Of a stretch of 38,013 nucleotides of DNA, positions 1-7,417 are shown one piece after another (within the stretch, counting starts at the first letter, position 1; the number at the start of each line of letters is the position of its first letter). This stretch comes from Streptomyces aurantiacus JA 4570 (GTDB lineage: Bacteria; Actinomycetota; Actinomycetes; Streptomycetales; Streptomycetaceae). The stretch is taken from contig NZ_AOPZ01000137.1 of the NCBI RefSeq assembly GCF_000414115.1, positions 1 to 38,013 of the forward strand. Reading direction: 5' to 3'. Below the pieces are notes generated by a model that saw only the letters and a list, made by a program, of their open reading frames with translations, made no database searches and was not told the origin of the DNA. The translations under genes and the position numbers were made by a program.

Positions 1-306
1 GCCGCGTGCCGGGACGGGCCGGGGGCTCGACGGAGGACGACTGGGCGGAGGGCAGCTGGGGGGAGGGCTTCATGAGGGCTCCCTGGAGGGGCGGGGTTCC
101 GGCGGGGCACGGCCCGGGGCGCGGCCCGGCTGTCGGCACCGGCGCCCACCACGTCCAACGCCGCAGGACCCGCCGCGTTGCGCTCCGGTTTTGTGCTTTG
201 CCCTGCGGGCCGCCCGACTAGTACCGTGGAGGCCGCGATTGGTGACGCGCCCCCGGGCTGTGTCATCATCTGCACGCACCCCCGCGCTCGCGCGGGATGC
301 AGGTTG
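1..306. other. No supportable gene; region upstream of tRNA-Ser
   Basis: Several frames are open here, but their composition is Arg/Gly/Pro-rich as in non-coding high-GC DNA and none resembles a known protein. A short perfect hairpin (CCCGCG, loop CTCG, CGCGGG) lies at 281-296, just before the tRNA. The promoter of the tRNA should be in roughly 230-290, but I see no convincing pair of hexamers. The left edge could hold the end of a gene that continues outside the window. Confidence 0.5.
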
Positions 307-397
307 GGAGGCGTCGCCTAGTCCGGTCTATGGCGCCGCACTGCTAATGCGGTTTGGGTCTTAAAGCCCATCGAGGGTTCAAATCCCTCCGCCTCCG
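307..397 (+). tRNA. tRNA-Ser(GCT)
   Basis: The acceptor arms GGAGGCG (307-313) and CGCCTCC (390-396) pair perfectly and are followed by discriminator G397. The anticodon stem CCGCA/TGCGG (336-340/348-352) encloses the loop CTGCTAA with anticodon GCT at 343-345, which reads AGC/AGU serine codons. The 91-nt length and long variable arm are those of a class II tRNA. The T loop GGTTCAAATCC is present. CCA is not encoded. Confidence 0.97.
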
Positions 398-407
398 CAC
401 CACGATC

Positions 408-437
408 CGAAGCCCCGGTCAGCCGACCGGGGCTTCG
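408..437 (+). terminator. Terminator hairpin of tRNA-Ser(GCT)
   Basis: A 13-bp perfect stem (CGAAGCCCCGGTC / GACCGGGGCTTCG) with a 4-nt loop starts 11 nt after the tRNA. It has no T-tract, which is common for Streptomyces terminators. Confidence 0.75.
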
Positions 438-576
438 GCCGTTCCTGCGACGGGAGATTCGGCCGCCCTCGGCGCGGAGAGCCCGCGCGCCGGGCGTACG
501 CACCCCCGGCGCGCCCGGCCGCGCACAACCCACGCTGAGGGCATTTGCCCAGCTCAGAGCGGGTGCGGGAAACGGA

Positions 577-606
577 TTTCGCCTCACGGCGCAGGTCATG
601 TAATGT
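577..606 (+). promoter_or_regulatory. Possible promoter of tRNA-Arg
   Basis: TAATGT at 601-606 is a good -10 hexamer. TTTCGC at 577-582 lies 18 nt upstream as a weak -35. Transcription would start near 613 and give a ~58-nt leader containing a small CGGGC/GCCCG hairpin. This is read from hexamer similarity only. Confidence 0.35.
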
Positions 607-670
607 TGTTCCCGCAACGCCGACCGGGCCGAAAAGCCCGGGAGGAAGAGCAACACAACAGAAGAAACAA

Positions 671-743
671 GCACTCGTAGCTTAACGGATAGAGCATCTG
701 ACTACGGATCAGAAGGTTGCAGGTTCGAATCCTGCCGAGTGCA
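671..743 (+). tRNA. tRNA-Arg(ACG)
   Basis: Acceptor arms GCACTCG (671-677) and CGAGTGC (736-742) pair perfectly, with discriminator A743. The anticodon arm TCTGA-CTACGGA-TCAGA places anticodon ACG at 704-706. The T loop GGTTCGAATCC is present and CCA is not encoded. A34 of this tRNA is the standard substrate of the A-to-I deaminase TadA, whose gene is also in this window (19673-20170). Confidence 0.97.
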
Positions 744-749
744 CACAGA

Positions 750-781
750 CAAGAGGCCCCGGAGCGATCCGGGGCCTCTTG
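750..781. terminator. Hairpin terminator between tRNA-Arg and the oxidoreductase gene
   Basis: A 14-bp perfect stem (CAAGAGGCCCCGGA / TCCGGGGCCTCTTG) with a 4-nt loop lies between the tRNA end (743) and the stop codon of the convergent gene (786). The A/T-containing ends let it serve both directions. Confidence 0.8.
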
Positions 782-785
782 CGTT

Positions 786-2000
786 TCAGGCCGGTGCCTT
801 GATGGCCGTGGCCGCCGCGCGGTCCTGCTCGCGTACGACGCGGCGGCGGCGGGTCGGGATGGCGAGGGTCGGGTTGGCGACGCCCCAGCCCGCGCCCTTG
901 CAGATCAGCTCCTTGTAGGTGGCGGCCAGTCGGCCCGTCAGGGCCGCCTTGACGGCGCGGTCGTCGGCCGTGACGTACTGGATCAGACCTTCCTTGCGGC
1001 CCAGCGAGATGCACTGGTTGAAGTACCGGAGGGGAGTCTTGGGGATCTTTCCGCCGGTGAGGCGGGCCGCGATGGCGTCGGCGGCCTGCCAGGCCATGGG
1101 AGTGCCCGTCGCGCACGACATCCGGAGCGGCTTGTCCGCGGGGCCCAGCGCCATGGCCGCGTCGCCGACCGCGTACACATCCGGGTGCGAGAGCGAGCGC
1201 ATGGTGCGGTCGACGGCGATCTGACCTGTCTCGGTGATCTCCAGGGTCGTGGCCCGGGCGATGGGGTGGACCGCGAAGCCGGTGGTCCACACGGTGACCG
1301 CGGCCGGCAGGTCCTTGCCGTCGGCGGTGGTGACACGGTCGGCCCCGACGGCCGTGACGGCCGCGTTTTCGTACGCGGTGATGCCGAGCTTGTCGAAGAC
1401 CTTCCGCAGGTGCCCGCGGCCCTTGGGCGAGAGCCAGTCGCCGAGGTCGCCGCGGGCGGCGAGGGCGACATCGAGGTCCGGGCGGGCCTCGGCGATCTCC
1501 GTCGCGGCCTCCAGGCCGGTGAGGCCGCCGCCGACCACCACCACGGGCTGCCCGGCGTCCAGGCGGGCCAGGCGCTCGCGCAGCCGGAGCGCCCCGGGGC
1601 GACTGGAGATCTGGTCGGCGAACTCGGCGGTGCCGGGGACGCCCTGGCTGTTCCAGCCGCTGCCGAGGGCGTACACGAGGGTGTCGTACTCCAGCTCCAG
1701 GTCCTCGGTCGCCGCTCCGGCCTCCGGCCCGGTGACCGTGACGGTCTTGCGGTCGACGTCCACGGCGGTCACCTTCGCCAGCCTCAGTTCTACGCCCGTG
1801 CCCGCGAACATCTCGCTGAACGGCCGGGGCTTGAGGTCCTGGCCCACCGCCAGCTGGTGCATCCGCACGCGCTCCACGAAGTCAGGCTCGGCGTTGACGA
1901 GGGTGATGGCTACGTCCTCGCGGTGCAGCTTCTTGGCGAGGCGTCCGGCGACGCTGGCTCCGGCGTATCCGGCTCCGAGGACGATGATGCGGTGCTGCAT
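786..2000 (-). CDS. FAD-dependent NAD(P)/pyridine nucleotide oxidoreductase (NDH-2-like)
   Basis: A 404-aa flavoprotein of the pyridine nucleotide-disulphide oxidoreductase fold. The N-terminal FAD-binding Rossmann motif GAGYAG is at about residues 8-13. A second dinucleotide motif (VVGGGLTGLE) at about 155-165 should bind NAD(P)H, and the ATG-type FAD motif VYAVGDAAM is near residue 277. No CxxxxC redox disulphide is visible, so it resembles type II NADH dehydrogenases and ferredoxin reductases more than thiol reductases. ATG2000 is preceded by AGGGAG at a good distance. The gene follows an ECF41 sigma gene (2176-3120); linkage of ECF41 sigma factors to an oxidoreductase, carboxymuconolactone decarboxylase or epimerase is a known signature, so it is probably the sigma factor's target. 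The physiological electron acceptor is unknown. Confidence 0.9.
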   Translation of the reverse strand: MQHRIIVLGAGYAGASVAGRLAKKLHREDVAITLVNAEPDFVERVRMHQLAVGQDLKPRPFSEMFAGTGVELRLAKVTAVDVDRKTVTVTGPEAGAATEDLELEYDTLVYALGSGWNSQGVPGTAEFADQISSRPGALRLRERLARLDAGQPVVVVGGGLTGLEAATEIAEARPDLDVALAARGDLGDWLSPKGRGHLRKVFDKLGITAYENAAVTAVGADRVTTADGKDLPAAVTVWTTGFAVHPIARATTLEITETGQIAVDRTMRSLSHPDVYAVGDAAMALGPADKPLRMSCATGTPMAWQAADAIAARLTGGKIPKTPLRYFNQCISLGRKEGLIQYVTADDRAVKAALTGRLAATYKELICKGAGWGVANPTLAIPTRRRRVVREQDRAAATAIKAPA

Positions 2001-2109
2001 TTTCTGCTCCCTGTTTGTCGGCGGTCTCGGCGGTCTCGGCGCTGTCGGCGCGTCGGCTCATCCGCGTCGTCGGCTCCTGCGCGGGTTCGCACCTTGAACC
2101 GGGCAGCCC

Positions 2110-2150
2110 GACGTTTCCTGACAGGAAGAAGATGTGAAGCACCTCACATC
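2110..2150 (-). promoter_or_regulatory. Candidate ECF41 promoter with two palindromes
   Basis: Reading the minus strand, TTCACA (2138-2133) is followed after 19 nt by CGTC (2113-2110). This resembles the TGTCACA...CGTC promoters reported for ECF41 sigma factors, which suggests that SigJ drives the oxidoreductase gene. The site is embedded in an imperfect 20-bp inverted repeat (GATGTGA...TCACATC, 2131-2150) and lies beside a perfect 13-bp palindrome TTCCTGACAGGAA (2115-2127). The 5' leader would be about 100 nt. The consensus is recalled from the family, not computed. Confidence 0.45.
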
Positions 2151-2175
2151 GCGCTCAGGGAGGCGTGCGGAGGCT

Positions 2176-3120
2176 TCAGAAGGCGTGGAACAAGGGGTCC
2201 CCGTGATCCTCGTCCGCCCACTGCCGGGTCGCGCGGCCGAGCTTGTCGGGGTTGACCTGGTTGCGGAACGCGGCGATGCCCTCGGCGGTGACCTCCAGGC
2301 ACATGACGCCGACGATCCGGCCGTCGACGACCGCCACGACGGCGGGGCCGCCGTTGGCGGTCGTGGTGTAGACCTCGGGCGAGCCGCCGGCGTGGGCGCG
2401 CTTGGCCTTGCTGGGCTTGAACAGGCCCCACATGAACCTCGCGACCGCGACGGCGCCCTCGAACGCCTTGGCGCGGGCCGGGACCTTCCCGCCGCCGTCG
2501 CCGATCGCGATGGCGTCGTCGGTGAGCATCCGCACGAGCTGTTCGGTGCGGCCGCTGGTGGCGGCGGTGAGGAACTCCTCGACGATCCGCTGGGCGGCCG
2601 CCTCGTCGATCTCGGTGCGGGCCCTGCCGTCCGCGACGCGCCTCTTGGCGCGGCTGGCGAGCTGCTGGCTGGCGGCCTCGGTGATGTCCAGGATCTCGGC
2701 GATCTCCCGGTGCGGGTAGTCGAACGCCTCCCGCAGCACGTACACCGCCCGCTCGTTGGGGGAGAGGCGCTCGAGCAGAGTGAGGACCGCGTACGAAACC
2801 GACTCGCGCTGTTCGGCGGTGTCGGCCGGGCCGAGCATCGGGTCCCCGGCGAGCAGCGGCTCGGGGAGCCACTCGCCCACATAGGTCTCGCGCCGCGCGC
2901 GGGCCGAGGTGAGCTGGTTGAGGCACAGGTTGGTGAGCACCTTCGTCAGCCACGCCTCGGGGACCTCGACGCGGTCGACGTCGGCGCCCTGCCAGCGCAG
3001 GAACGTCTCCTGCACGGCGTCCTCGGCCTCGCTCGCCGAGCCGAGGAGGCGGTAGGCGATGGCCTCCAGGCGGGGCCTGGACGCCTCGAAACGGTCCACG
3101 TCGTCCATGGTCAGGGCCAT
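2176..3120 (-). CDS. sigJ: ECF41-group RNA polymerase sigma factor SigJ
   Basis: A 314-aa sigma factor with region 2 at about residues 10-80 and region 4 with its helix-turn-helix at about 115-165, followed by a SnoaL-like (NTF2-fold) C-terminal domain of about 130 residues. Three ECF41 signature elements are visible: a WLPEP motif in the linker (84-88), DGGGK (208-212) and NPDKL (290-294). In this group the C-terminal domain replaces an anti-sigma factor and controls activity from within the same chain. ATG3120 has AGGA 8 nt upstream; a second ATG four codons downstream lacks a ribosome site. The gene is co-oriented with the oxidoreductase gene 175 bp downstream. The inducing signal is not known for the group. 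Confidence 0.93.
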   Translation of the reverse strand: MALTMDDVDRFEASRPRLEAIAYRLLGSASEAEDAVQETFLRWQGADVDRVEVPEAWLTKVLTNLCLNQLTSARARRETYVGEWLPEPLLAGDPMLGPADTAEQRESVSYAVLTLLERLSPNERAVYVLREAFDYPHREIAEILDITEAASQQLASRAKRRVADGRARTEIDEAAAQRIVEEFLTAATSGRTEQLVRMLTDDAIAIGDGGGKVPARAKAFEGAVAVARFMWGLFKPSKAKRAHAGGSPEVYTTTANGGPAVVAVVDGRIVGVMCLEVTAEGIAAFRNQVNPDKLGRATRQWADEDHGDPLFHAF

Positions 3121-3142
3121 GCCCGGATCCTAGCCCGGGCGG

Positions 3143-3162
3143 CGCGCGGCGACTGCCGCGCG
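3143..3162 (-). terminator. GC hairpin between the acetyltransferase and sigJ genes
   Basis: A perfect 8-bp stem CGCGCGGC / GCCGCGCG with loop GACT lies between the stop of the acetyltransferase gene (3228) and the sigJ start (3120). It has no T-tract, so it may be a terminator or only a stable leader structure. Confidence 0.4.
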
Positions 3163-3164
3163 GT

Positions 3165-3247
3165 TCACGGAGCCGCGGCTTCCCATCACGGAGCCGCGGC
3201 TTCCCATCACGGAGCCGCCGCTTCCCTTCACGGAGCCGCCGCTTCCA
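3165..3247 (-). repeat. Four 21-bp tandem repeats spanning a stop codon
   Basis: Units start at 3165, 3186, 3207 and 3228, and differ at only a few positions. The last unit is the 3' end of the acetyltransferase gene. On the minus strand each unit reads Glu-Ala-Ala-Ala-Pro-stop in the same frame, so the C-terminal codons and the TGA are repeated four times. Confidence 0.95.
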
Positions 3248-3884
3248 GCGCGTCGACCGTGCCGGACATGATGGTCCGGACATGCGCCCCGATGTGTTCG
3301 GCGGGCCAGTCCCACCAGGCGACGTCGAGGAGGCGGGCCACGTCCTCGTCGCTGTAGCGGCGGCGGATGAGGGTGGCCGGGTTGCCGCCGACGATGCCGT
3401 AGTCGGGGACGTCGTCGACGACTACGGCGCCGGACGCGACGATCGCGCCGTGGCCGATGCGGACGCCCGGCATCACCAGGGCCCGGTAGCCGAACCAGAC
3501 GTCGTTGCCGACCACGGTGTCGCCCCGGCCGGGCAGGCCGGTGATCAGGTCGAAGTGCTCGGACCACGACCCGCCCATGATCGGGAAGGGGAAGGTGGAC
3601 GGGCCGTCCATGCGGTGGTTGGCGCCGTTCATGATGAACCGCGTGCCCTCGCCCAGCGCGCAGAACTTCCCGATCACCAGCTTCTCCGGACCGTAGTGAT
3701 AGAGCACGTTGCGGGTCTCGAAGGCGGTGGGGTCGTCGGGGTCGTCGTAATAGGTGAACTCGCCGACGTCGATCAGCGGTGAGGTGATCAGGGGGCGCAG
3801 CAGCACAACGCGCGGCGCCTCCGGCATCGGGTGCACCACCGTCGGGTCGGGCGGAACGGAGGGGGCGGGCGGTACGGGTGGCAT
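3228..3884 (-). CDS. CatB/Vat-like xenobiotic O-acetyltransferase (hexapeptide repeat)
   Basis: A 218-aa left-handed beta-helix acetyltransferase. After a Pro-rich N-terminus come the family hallmarks: the TYYDDPDDP region near residues 43-53, the NGANHRMDG stretch at about 84-92 whose His is the usual catalytic base, the loop-containing segment DVWFGYRALVMPG, and the coil IGHGAIVASGAVVVDDVPDYGIVGGNPA, which holds the acetyl-CoA site. Family members (Vat, CatB) acetylate streptogramin A or chloramphenicol; many chromosomal homologues have no known substrate, so resistance is not implied. ATG3884 has GAGGAG about 11 nt upstream. The MOSC gene ends 49 bp upstream and probably shares the transcript. 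The 3' end is part of a tandem repeat that copies the stop codon. Confidence 0.88.
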   Translation of the reverse strand: MPPVPPAPSVPPDPTVVHPMPEAPRVVLLRPLITSPLIDVGEFTYYDDPDDPTAFETRNVLYHYGPEKLVIGKFCALGEGTRFIMNGANHRMDGPSTFPFPIMGGSWSEHFDLITGLPGRGDTVVGNDVWFGYRALVMPGVRIGHGAIVASGAVVVDDVPDYGIVGGNPATLIRRRYSDEDVARLLDVAWWDWPAEHIGAHVRTIMSGTVDALEAAAP

Positions 3885-3933
3885 GTGTGCGTCGGCTCCT
3901 CGTCTGCAGGGTTTCTTGCGGGCCGCGGGGATG

Positions 3934-4764
3934 TCAGGGGACCTCGGGTTCGCCCCACGTGCCGACGGCCACCTCGTCGCCGACGGAGATCTTGCCGGGG
4001 CGCAGCACCGCGTACTTGGTGCCGAGGGCGACTCCGCCCTGCGGCGCCCGGCGGTACGAGGCCAGGGTGCGCAGGGGTTCCGGGCCCGCGCGGCGGCCCA
4101 GGCCCTGGTCGACCAGGGTGACGGCGCAGCGGATCGCCGGTTTTGTGTAGCCCAGTTCGGCGGTGCCGATCGTGAGGTGGTGGGCGCGGTCCTCGGTGTG
4201 CGCGTCCCAGCCGGCGACGACGATGTTGGGGCGGAAGCGGTCCATGGGCAGGGGCTCCGCGCCGCGCTCGGCCAGCTTGCCGTTCAAAAGGTCCACCGTG
4301 GCGCGGGAGATGAGGTGCAGGGCGGAGCTGTCCGCGTAGCCGGAGGTGCCCGGGATCCGGCCGTCGGTCACCCGGTCGTGCTCGGGCGGTACGCGGACGA
4401 GTCTGCTGGGCGTGCCGAGGACGTCCGACAGCCAGGCGGCGGCCGCGTCCCCCTGGTCGATGCCCAGGTACGCGGCGCCGAACAGGTCCACGTCGCGGCG
4501 GGGGCCGGACGCGTCGACGTCGATGTGCACGCCGTCGTGGCCGGGCGCGCGGAGCGTGAGCCGGGTGCCGTCGGCGTCGATCGCGGGCCGGATCAGCGCG
4601 AGCCGCGGATCCCGCCGCTGGGTCCGGAACACGCCCTCGGTGCTGACGACCATGAAGCTGCGGTCGTGCGCGAGGCCCGCGGGCGTCAGCACGGCCTCGC
4701 TCGCCGATGTCCCCGCGCAGCCCTTGACGGGGTAGTACGACAGCTCGGCGATGACGACGGTCAT
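3934..4764 (-). CDS. MOSC domain-containing protein (MOSC_N + MOSC)
   Basis: A 276-aa protein with an N-terminal beta-barrel domain (starting YYPVKGCAG, about residues 9-17) and a C-terminal MOSC domain. The segment TKPAIRCAVTLVDQ carries the conserved Cys that in MOSC/mARC-type proteins binds the molybdenum cofactor or receives sulfur. The family includes YcbX-like proteins that reduce N-hydroxylated compounds; this member's substrate is unknown. I chose ATG4764 because the protein then begins with the family start and is preceded by a GA-rich ribosome site. The longer open frame extends across the divergent promoter and is not plausible. It is divergent from the DUF2797 gene and probably co-transcribed with the downstream acetyltransferase. 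Confidence 0.88.
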   Translation of the reverse strand: MTVVIAELSYYPVKGCAGTSASEAVLTPAGLAHDRSFMVVSTEGVFRTQRRDPRLALIRPAIDADGTRLTLRAPGHDGVHIDVDASGPRRDVDLFGAAYLGIDQGDAAAAWLSDVLGTPSRLVRVPPEHDRVTDGRIPGTSGYADSSALHLISRATVDLLNGKLAERGAEPLPMDRFRPNIVVAGWDAHTEDRAHHLTIGTAELGYTKPAIRCAVTLVDQGLGRRAGPEPLRTLASYRRAPQGGVALGTKYAVLRPGKISVGDEVAVGTWGEPEVP

Positions 4765-4918
4765 GCCTGGTCCCTTCTCCCGGCCCTCTTCCAGTGACAG
4801 TGACAGGGGGAGAACGTACGTGATCGAAGAAAAATGCCGCCGCCCGCGGGCGGACCCGAGGGGGGCACCGCCCGCCGCTTCAGAGGGCGTTGTCAGTGGC
4901 GTGCTGCATGCTTTTTCC

Positions 4919-5836
4919 ATGACGTGGTGGTGCACGGGGGTGCGGTGGCGGGCCGGCGGCGGGCCCGTCCTCGGGTGGTACGCGCCGGGGCGCGGCGAGC
5001 GCGAGAGCCCGCTGGTGTTCGGGGGCGCGGTGGCGTTCCGGGTCCGGGGCGGGCGGCGCTGTCTCGGGGTGCGGCGGGGCGGGCGGTGGACGGAGTGCCC
5101 GGCGGGCGCGGCGGTGCCGGGGCGGGTCACGCGGGCGCAGTGCGAGGAGTGCGCGCGCGTCGACCGGGCGCACTCGGTCGCGGCGGACACGTTCGCCGAC
5201 GACCCGCGGCCCTATCACGTGTACGTGGCGTGGTTCGGCCCCGGCCTGGTGAAGGTCGGCATCACCGGGGTCGCGCGGGGCGGGGCGCGGCTCCTGGAGC
5301 AGGGGGCCGTGGCCTACACCTGGCTGGGGCGCGGGCCGTTGATGGCGGCGCGCCGCACGGAGGAACTGCTGCGGACGGCCCTCGGCGTCCCGGACCGGAT
5401 TCCGTACGCGCGCAAGCGGGCCCTGCGCGCGCGGCTGCCGGACGCGGCGGAGCGGGCCGCCGAGCTGGCGGGGCTGCACCGGAAAGCGGCGGCGCTCGGC
5501 GGCCGGCCCGAGTCGCTGGAGTGGTTGGCGCCCGAAGTCGTGGACCACGGCGAGGTGTTCGGGCTCGCCGCGCTCGGCCGGTTCGACGGCTCGGCCGGGC
5601 CGGGGCGGGTCGTGGGTGAGCTGACGGACGGCGGGCTGGTGGCCGGGACGCTGGTCGCCGCCGCCGGGCCCGATCTGCATCTGGCGGTGGGCGGGCCTGG
5701 CAGCGAAAGGGGGTTGGTGATCGACAGTCGGCTGATGAGCGGGTGGCGGCTTGAGGGGGCGAGCGATGGGGAGAGCAGGCCGGAGGTGACGGTTCCGGTG
5801 CGGGAGATACCTGTGGTGCAGGGCGGGTTGTTCTGA
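4919..5836 (+). CDS. DUF2797 domain-containing protein
   Basis: A 305-aa protein with the DUF2797 core: YHVYVAWFGPGLVKVGIT near residues 100-117, followed by the Leu/Arg-rich segment around RRTEELLRTALGVPDRIPYARK. A CEEC pair (TRAQCEECARVD) precedes the core and, with other Cys residues, could bind zinc. The VYVAWFG...KVGIT pattern resembles GIY-YIG-like folds, but this is my reading. ATG4919 matches the family start (WWCTGVRW); GTG4901 is possible. The frame is open back to 4751, but that would overlap the divergent MOSC gene. Function is unknown. Confidence 0.8.
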   Translation: MTWWCTGVRWRAGGGPVLGWYAPGRGERESPLVFGGAVAFRVRGGRRCLGVRRGGRWTECPAGAAVPGRVTRAQCEECARVDRAHSVAADTFADDPRPYHVYVAWFGPGLVKVGITGVARGGARLLEQGAVAYTWLGRGPLMAARRTEELLRTALGVPDRIPYARKRALRARLPDAAERAAELAGLHRKAAALGGRPESLEWLAPEVVDHGEVFGLAALGRFDGSAGPGRVVGELTDGGLVAGTLVAAAGPDLHLAVGGPGSERGLVIDSRLMSGWRLEGASDGESRPEVTVPVREIPVVQGGLF

Positions 5837-5857
5837 GGGTTCTCCGAGGCTCCTCCC

Positions 5858-5923
5858 GAGGCTTCTCGGAGGGCTTCGCTGACCGGAAGCGAGGCTTCAC
5901 GGAGGGCTTCGCTGACCGGAAGG
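5858..5923. repeat. Two 33-bp direct repeats in an intergenic region
   Basis: Units 5858-5890 and 5891-5923 differ at only a couple of positions. They lie between the DUF2797 stop (5836) and the monooxygenase start (5994). Their length is a multiple of three, but they are not in frame with the upstream gene's stop. Confidence 0.9.
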
Positions 5924-5993
5924 CAAAGTCCTGCTGCCCGTTGGGCAAGAACGGGGTCCGGAGGCTGGACAGAGCCTCGTCGGGAGCCCGACT

Positions 5994-6359
5994 GTGGGTG
6001 CCATGAGTGATCAAGAGCTTGCGGCTGTCGGCCCTGTGGGTCCCGTCGGCCCCTTCGAACCCCCCTACTACGCCGTCGTGTTCAGCTCCCTGCGCACCCC
6101 GGGGGACAACGACTACGGCGCGACCGCCGAGCGCTTGGAGGAGCTCGTGGCCGCCGTGCCCGGGTTCCTCGGGATGGACTCGGCGCGGACGCCCGGCGGC
6201 CTCGGCATCACCGTCGGGTACTTCAAGGACGAGGAGGCCATCGCGGCCTGGCGCGGCGACCCGGAGCACCGGGAGGCGCGGACGCGCGGACGGAAGGAGT
6301 GGTACGAGAAGTACGTCGTCCACGTGGCCAGGGTCGAGCGGAGCTACGGCCATGAGTGA
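5994..6359 (+). CDS. Antibiotic biosynthesis monooxygenase (ABM) domain protein
   Basis: A 121-aa single-domain protein of the dimeric alpha/beta-barrel ABM family, recognisable from FSSLRTPGDNDYGATAERL, the PGFLGMDSARTPGGLGITV strand pair, and a C-terminal HVARVERSYG strand. Family members are cofactor-free monooxygenases or small-molecule binders; the substrate here is unknown. GTG5994 is favoured because GGGAG (5982-5986) lies 7 nt upstream; ATG6003 is the alternative. Its stop overlaps the start of the amidohydrolase gene (ATG6352), so the two are translationally coupled. Confidence 0.85.
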   Translation: MGAMSDQELAAVGPVGPVGPFEPPYYAVVFSSLRTPGDNDYGATAERLEELVAAVPGFLGMDSARTPGGLGITVGYFKDEEAIAAWRGDPEHREARTRGRKEWYEKYVVHVARVERSYGHE

Positions 6360-7308
6360 GAGAGGGGAGACCCTCGGCGGCGAGGCGGAAGCAGCACGGG
6401 TCACCGCCTTCTGGGGACGGCTCGGCCTGCCGGGACTCGTCGACGTACACACGCACTTCATGCCGGAGCGCGTCCTCGCGAAGGTGTGGGACTACTTCGA
6501 CTCGGTCGGGCCGCTGACGGGCGTGCGGTGGCCCATCGCGTACCGGCACGACGAGGAGCGGCGGCTCGCCGTGCTGCGGGAGTTCGGGGTGCGGGCGTTC
6601 ACGTCGATGCTGTACCCGCACAAGGCGGGCATGGCGGAGTGGCTCAACGGCTGGTCGGCGGAGTTCGCCGCCCGGACGCCGGACTGTCTGCACACGGCGA
6701 CGCTGTTCCCCGAGCCGGAGGCCGCGCGCTATGTGCGCGAGGCCGTCGAGGCCGGGGCGCGGGTGTTCAAGTCGCATGTGCAGGTGGGCGCGTACGACCC
6801 GAACGACGCGCTGCTCGACCCCGTCTGGGGCCTCCTCGCCGACGCCGGGATCCCGGTCGTGATGCACTGCGGGTCGGGCCCGGCGCCCGGCAAGCACACC
6901 GGGCCCGAGCCGGTGGGGCGGCTGCTCGCGCGGCATCCGCGGCTGCCGCTCGTGGTGGCGCACCTGGGCATGCCGGAGTACGCGGACTTCCTGGACCTCG
7001 CCGAGCGGTACGGAGAGGTGCGGCTCGACACGACGATGGCGTTCACGGACTTCGCCGAGCGGTCCGCTCCGTTCCCGCGGGCGGAGCTCGGGCCGCGCGG
7101 GCGGCTCGCCGAACTGGGGCTCGCCGGGCGGATCCTGCTGGGGACGGACTTCCCCAACATCCCGTACGGGTACGTCCACCAGCTCGAAGCCCTGGAACGG
7201 CTCGGCCTCGGCGACGACTGGCTCCGGGCGGTCTGCCACGGGAACGGGGCGCGGCTGTTCGGGCTGGAACAGCCTGTGGAGCAGCCGCTGAAGCAGCCGC
7301 TGGATTAG
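6352..7308 (+). CDS. Amidohydrolase family protein (Amidohydro_2, ACMSD-like)
   Basis: A 318-aa TIM-barrel metal-dependent hydrolase. The metal motif DVHTHF is at about residues 30-35, the strand-5 His at VVMHCGSG, the next His at VVAHLGMPE, and the catalytic Asp at LLGTDFPNIPYG. These are the four metal/catalytic sites of the amidohydrolase_2 branch (hydrolases and decarboxylases). ATG6352 overlaps the end of the monooxygenase gene in an ATGAGTGA junction. The C-terminus EQPLKQPLD is encoded by a 24-bp repeat that continues past the stop codon. The coupled pair suggests a small catabolic unit, but the compound cannot be inferred. Confidence 0.88.
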   Translation: MSERGETLGGEAEAARVTAFWGRLGLPGLVDVHTHFMPERVLAKVWDYFDSVGPLTGVRWPIAYRHDEERRLAVLREFGVRAFTSMLYPHKAGMAEWLNGWSAEFAARTPDCLHTATLFPEPEAARYVREAVEAGARVFKSHVQVGAYDPNDALLDPVWGLLADAGIPVVMHCGSGPAPGKHTGPEPVGRLLARHPRLPLVVAHLGMPEYADFLDLAERYGEVRLDTTMAFTDFAERSAPFPRAELGPRGRLAELGLAGRILLGTDFPNIPYGYVHQLEALERLGLGDDWLRAVCHGNGARLFGLEQPVEQPLKQPLD

Positions 7309-7330
7309 CCGCTGAAGCAGCCGCTGGAAT
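7283..7330 (+). repeat. Two 24-bp tandem repeats across the amidohydrolase stop
   Basis: Units 7283-7306 and 7307-7330 are identical except for the last bases. The stop TAG (7306-7308) lies at the junction, and the second unit, in the same frame, encodes Pro-Leu-Lys-Gln-Pro-Leu-Glu followed by another TAG. Confidence 0.95.
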
Positions 7331-7356
7331 AGCCGACCCCACCCCGCGGCGCGCTT

Positions 7357-7374
7357 TCTCAGGGAATTCACAGG
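7357..7374 (+). promoter_or_regulatory. Direct-repeat site for an OmpR-type regulator
   Basis: TCTCAGG (7357-7363) and TCACAGG (7368-7374) are direct repeats with an 11-bp period, the usual spacing for tandem binding of OmpR/PhoB-type regulators. They lie 44 bp before the response regulator start, so autoregulation is the simplest inference. The CTCAGG core recalls MprA-type boxes of mycobacteria. Confidence 0.5.
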
Positions 7375-7417
7375 TGGGCGAAAGCCGTCTCTCACCGCCG
7401 CCGCCCACGCTGAGGCC

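Noticed and set aside
6..221. 71-codon frame at the left edge
   Set aside because: Arg/Gly/Pro-rich without similarity to anything I know and no ribosome site; could be a gene end, but this cannot be supported.
3165..3247. Regular repeats as a CRISPR array
   Set aside because: The units are contiguous 21-mers without spacers and they overlap a gene end.
4751..4918. Upstream extension of the DUF2797 gene
   Set aside because: The frame is open but overlaps the start of the divergent MOSC gene, and the extra residues do not fit the family start.
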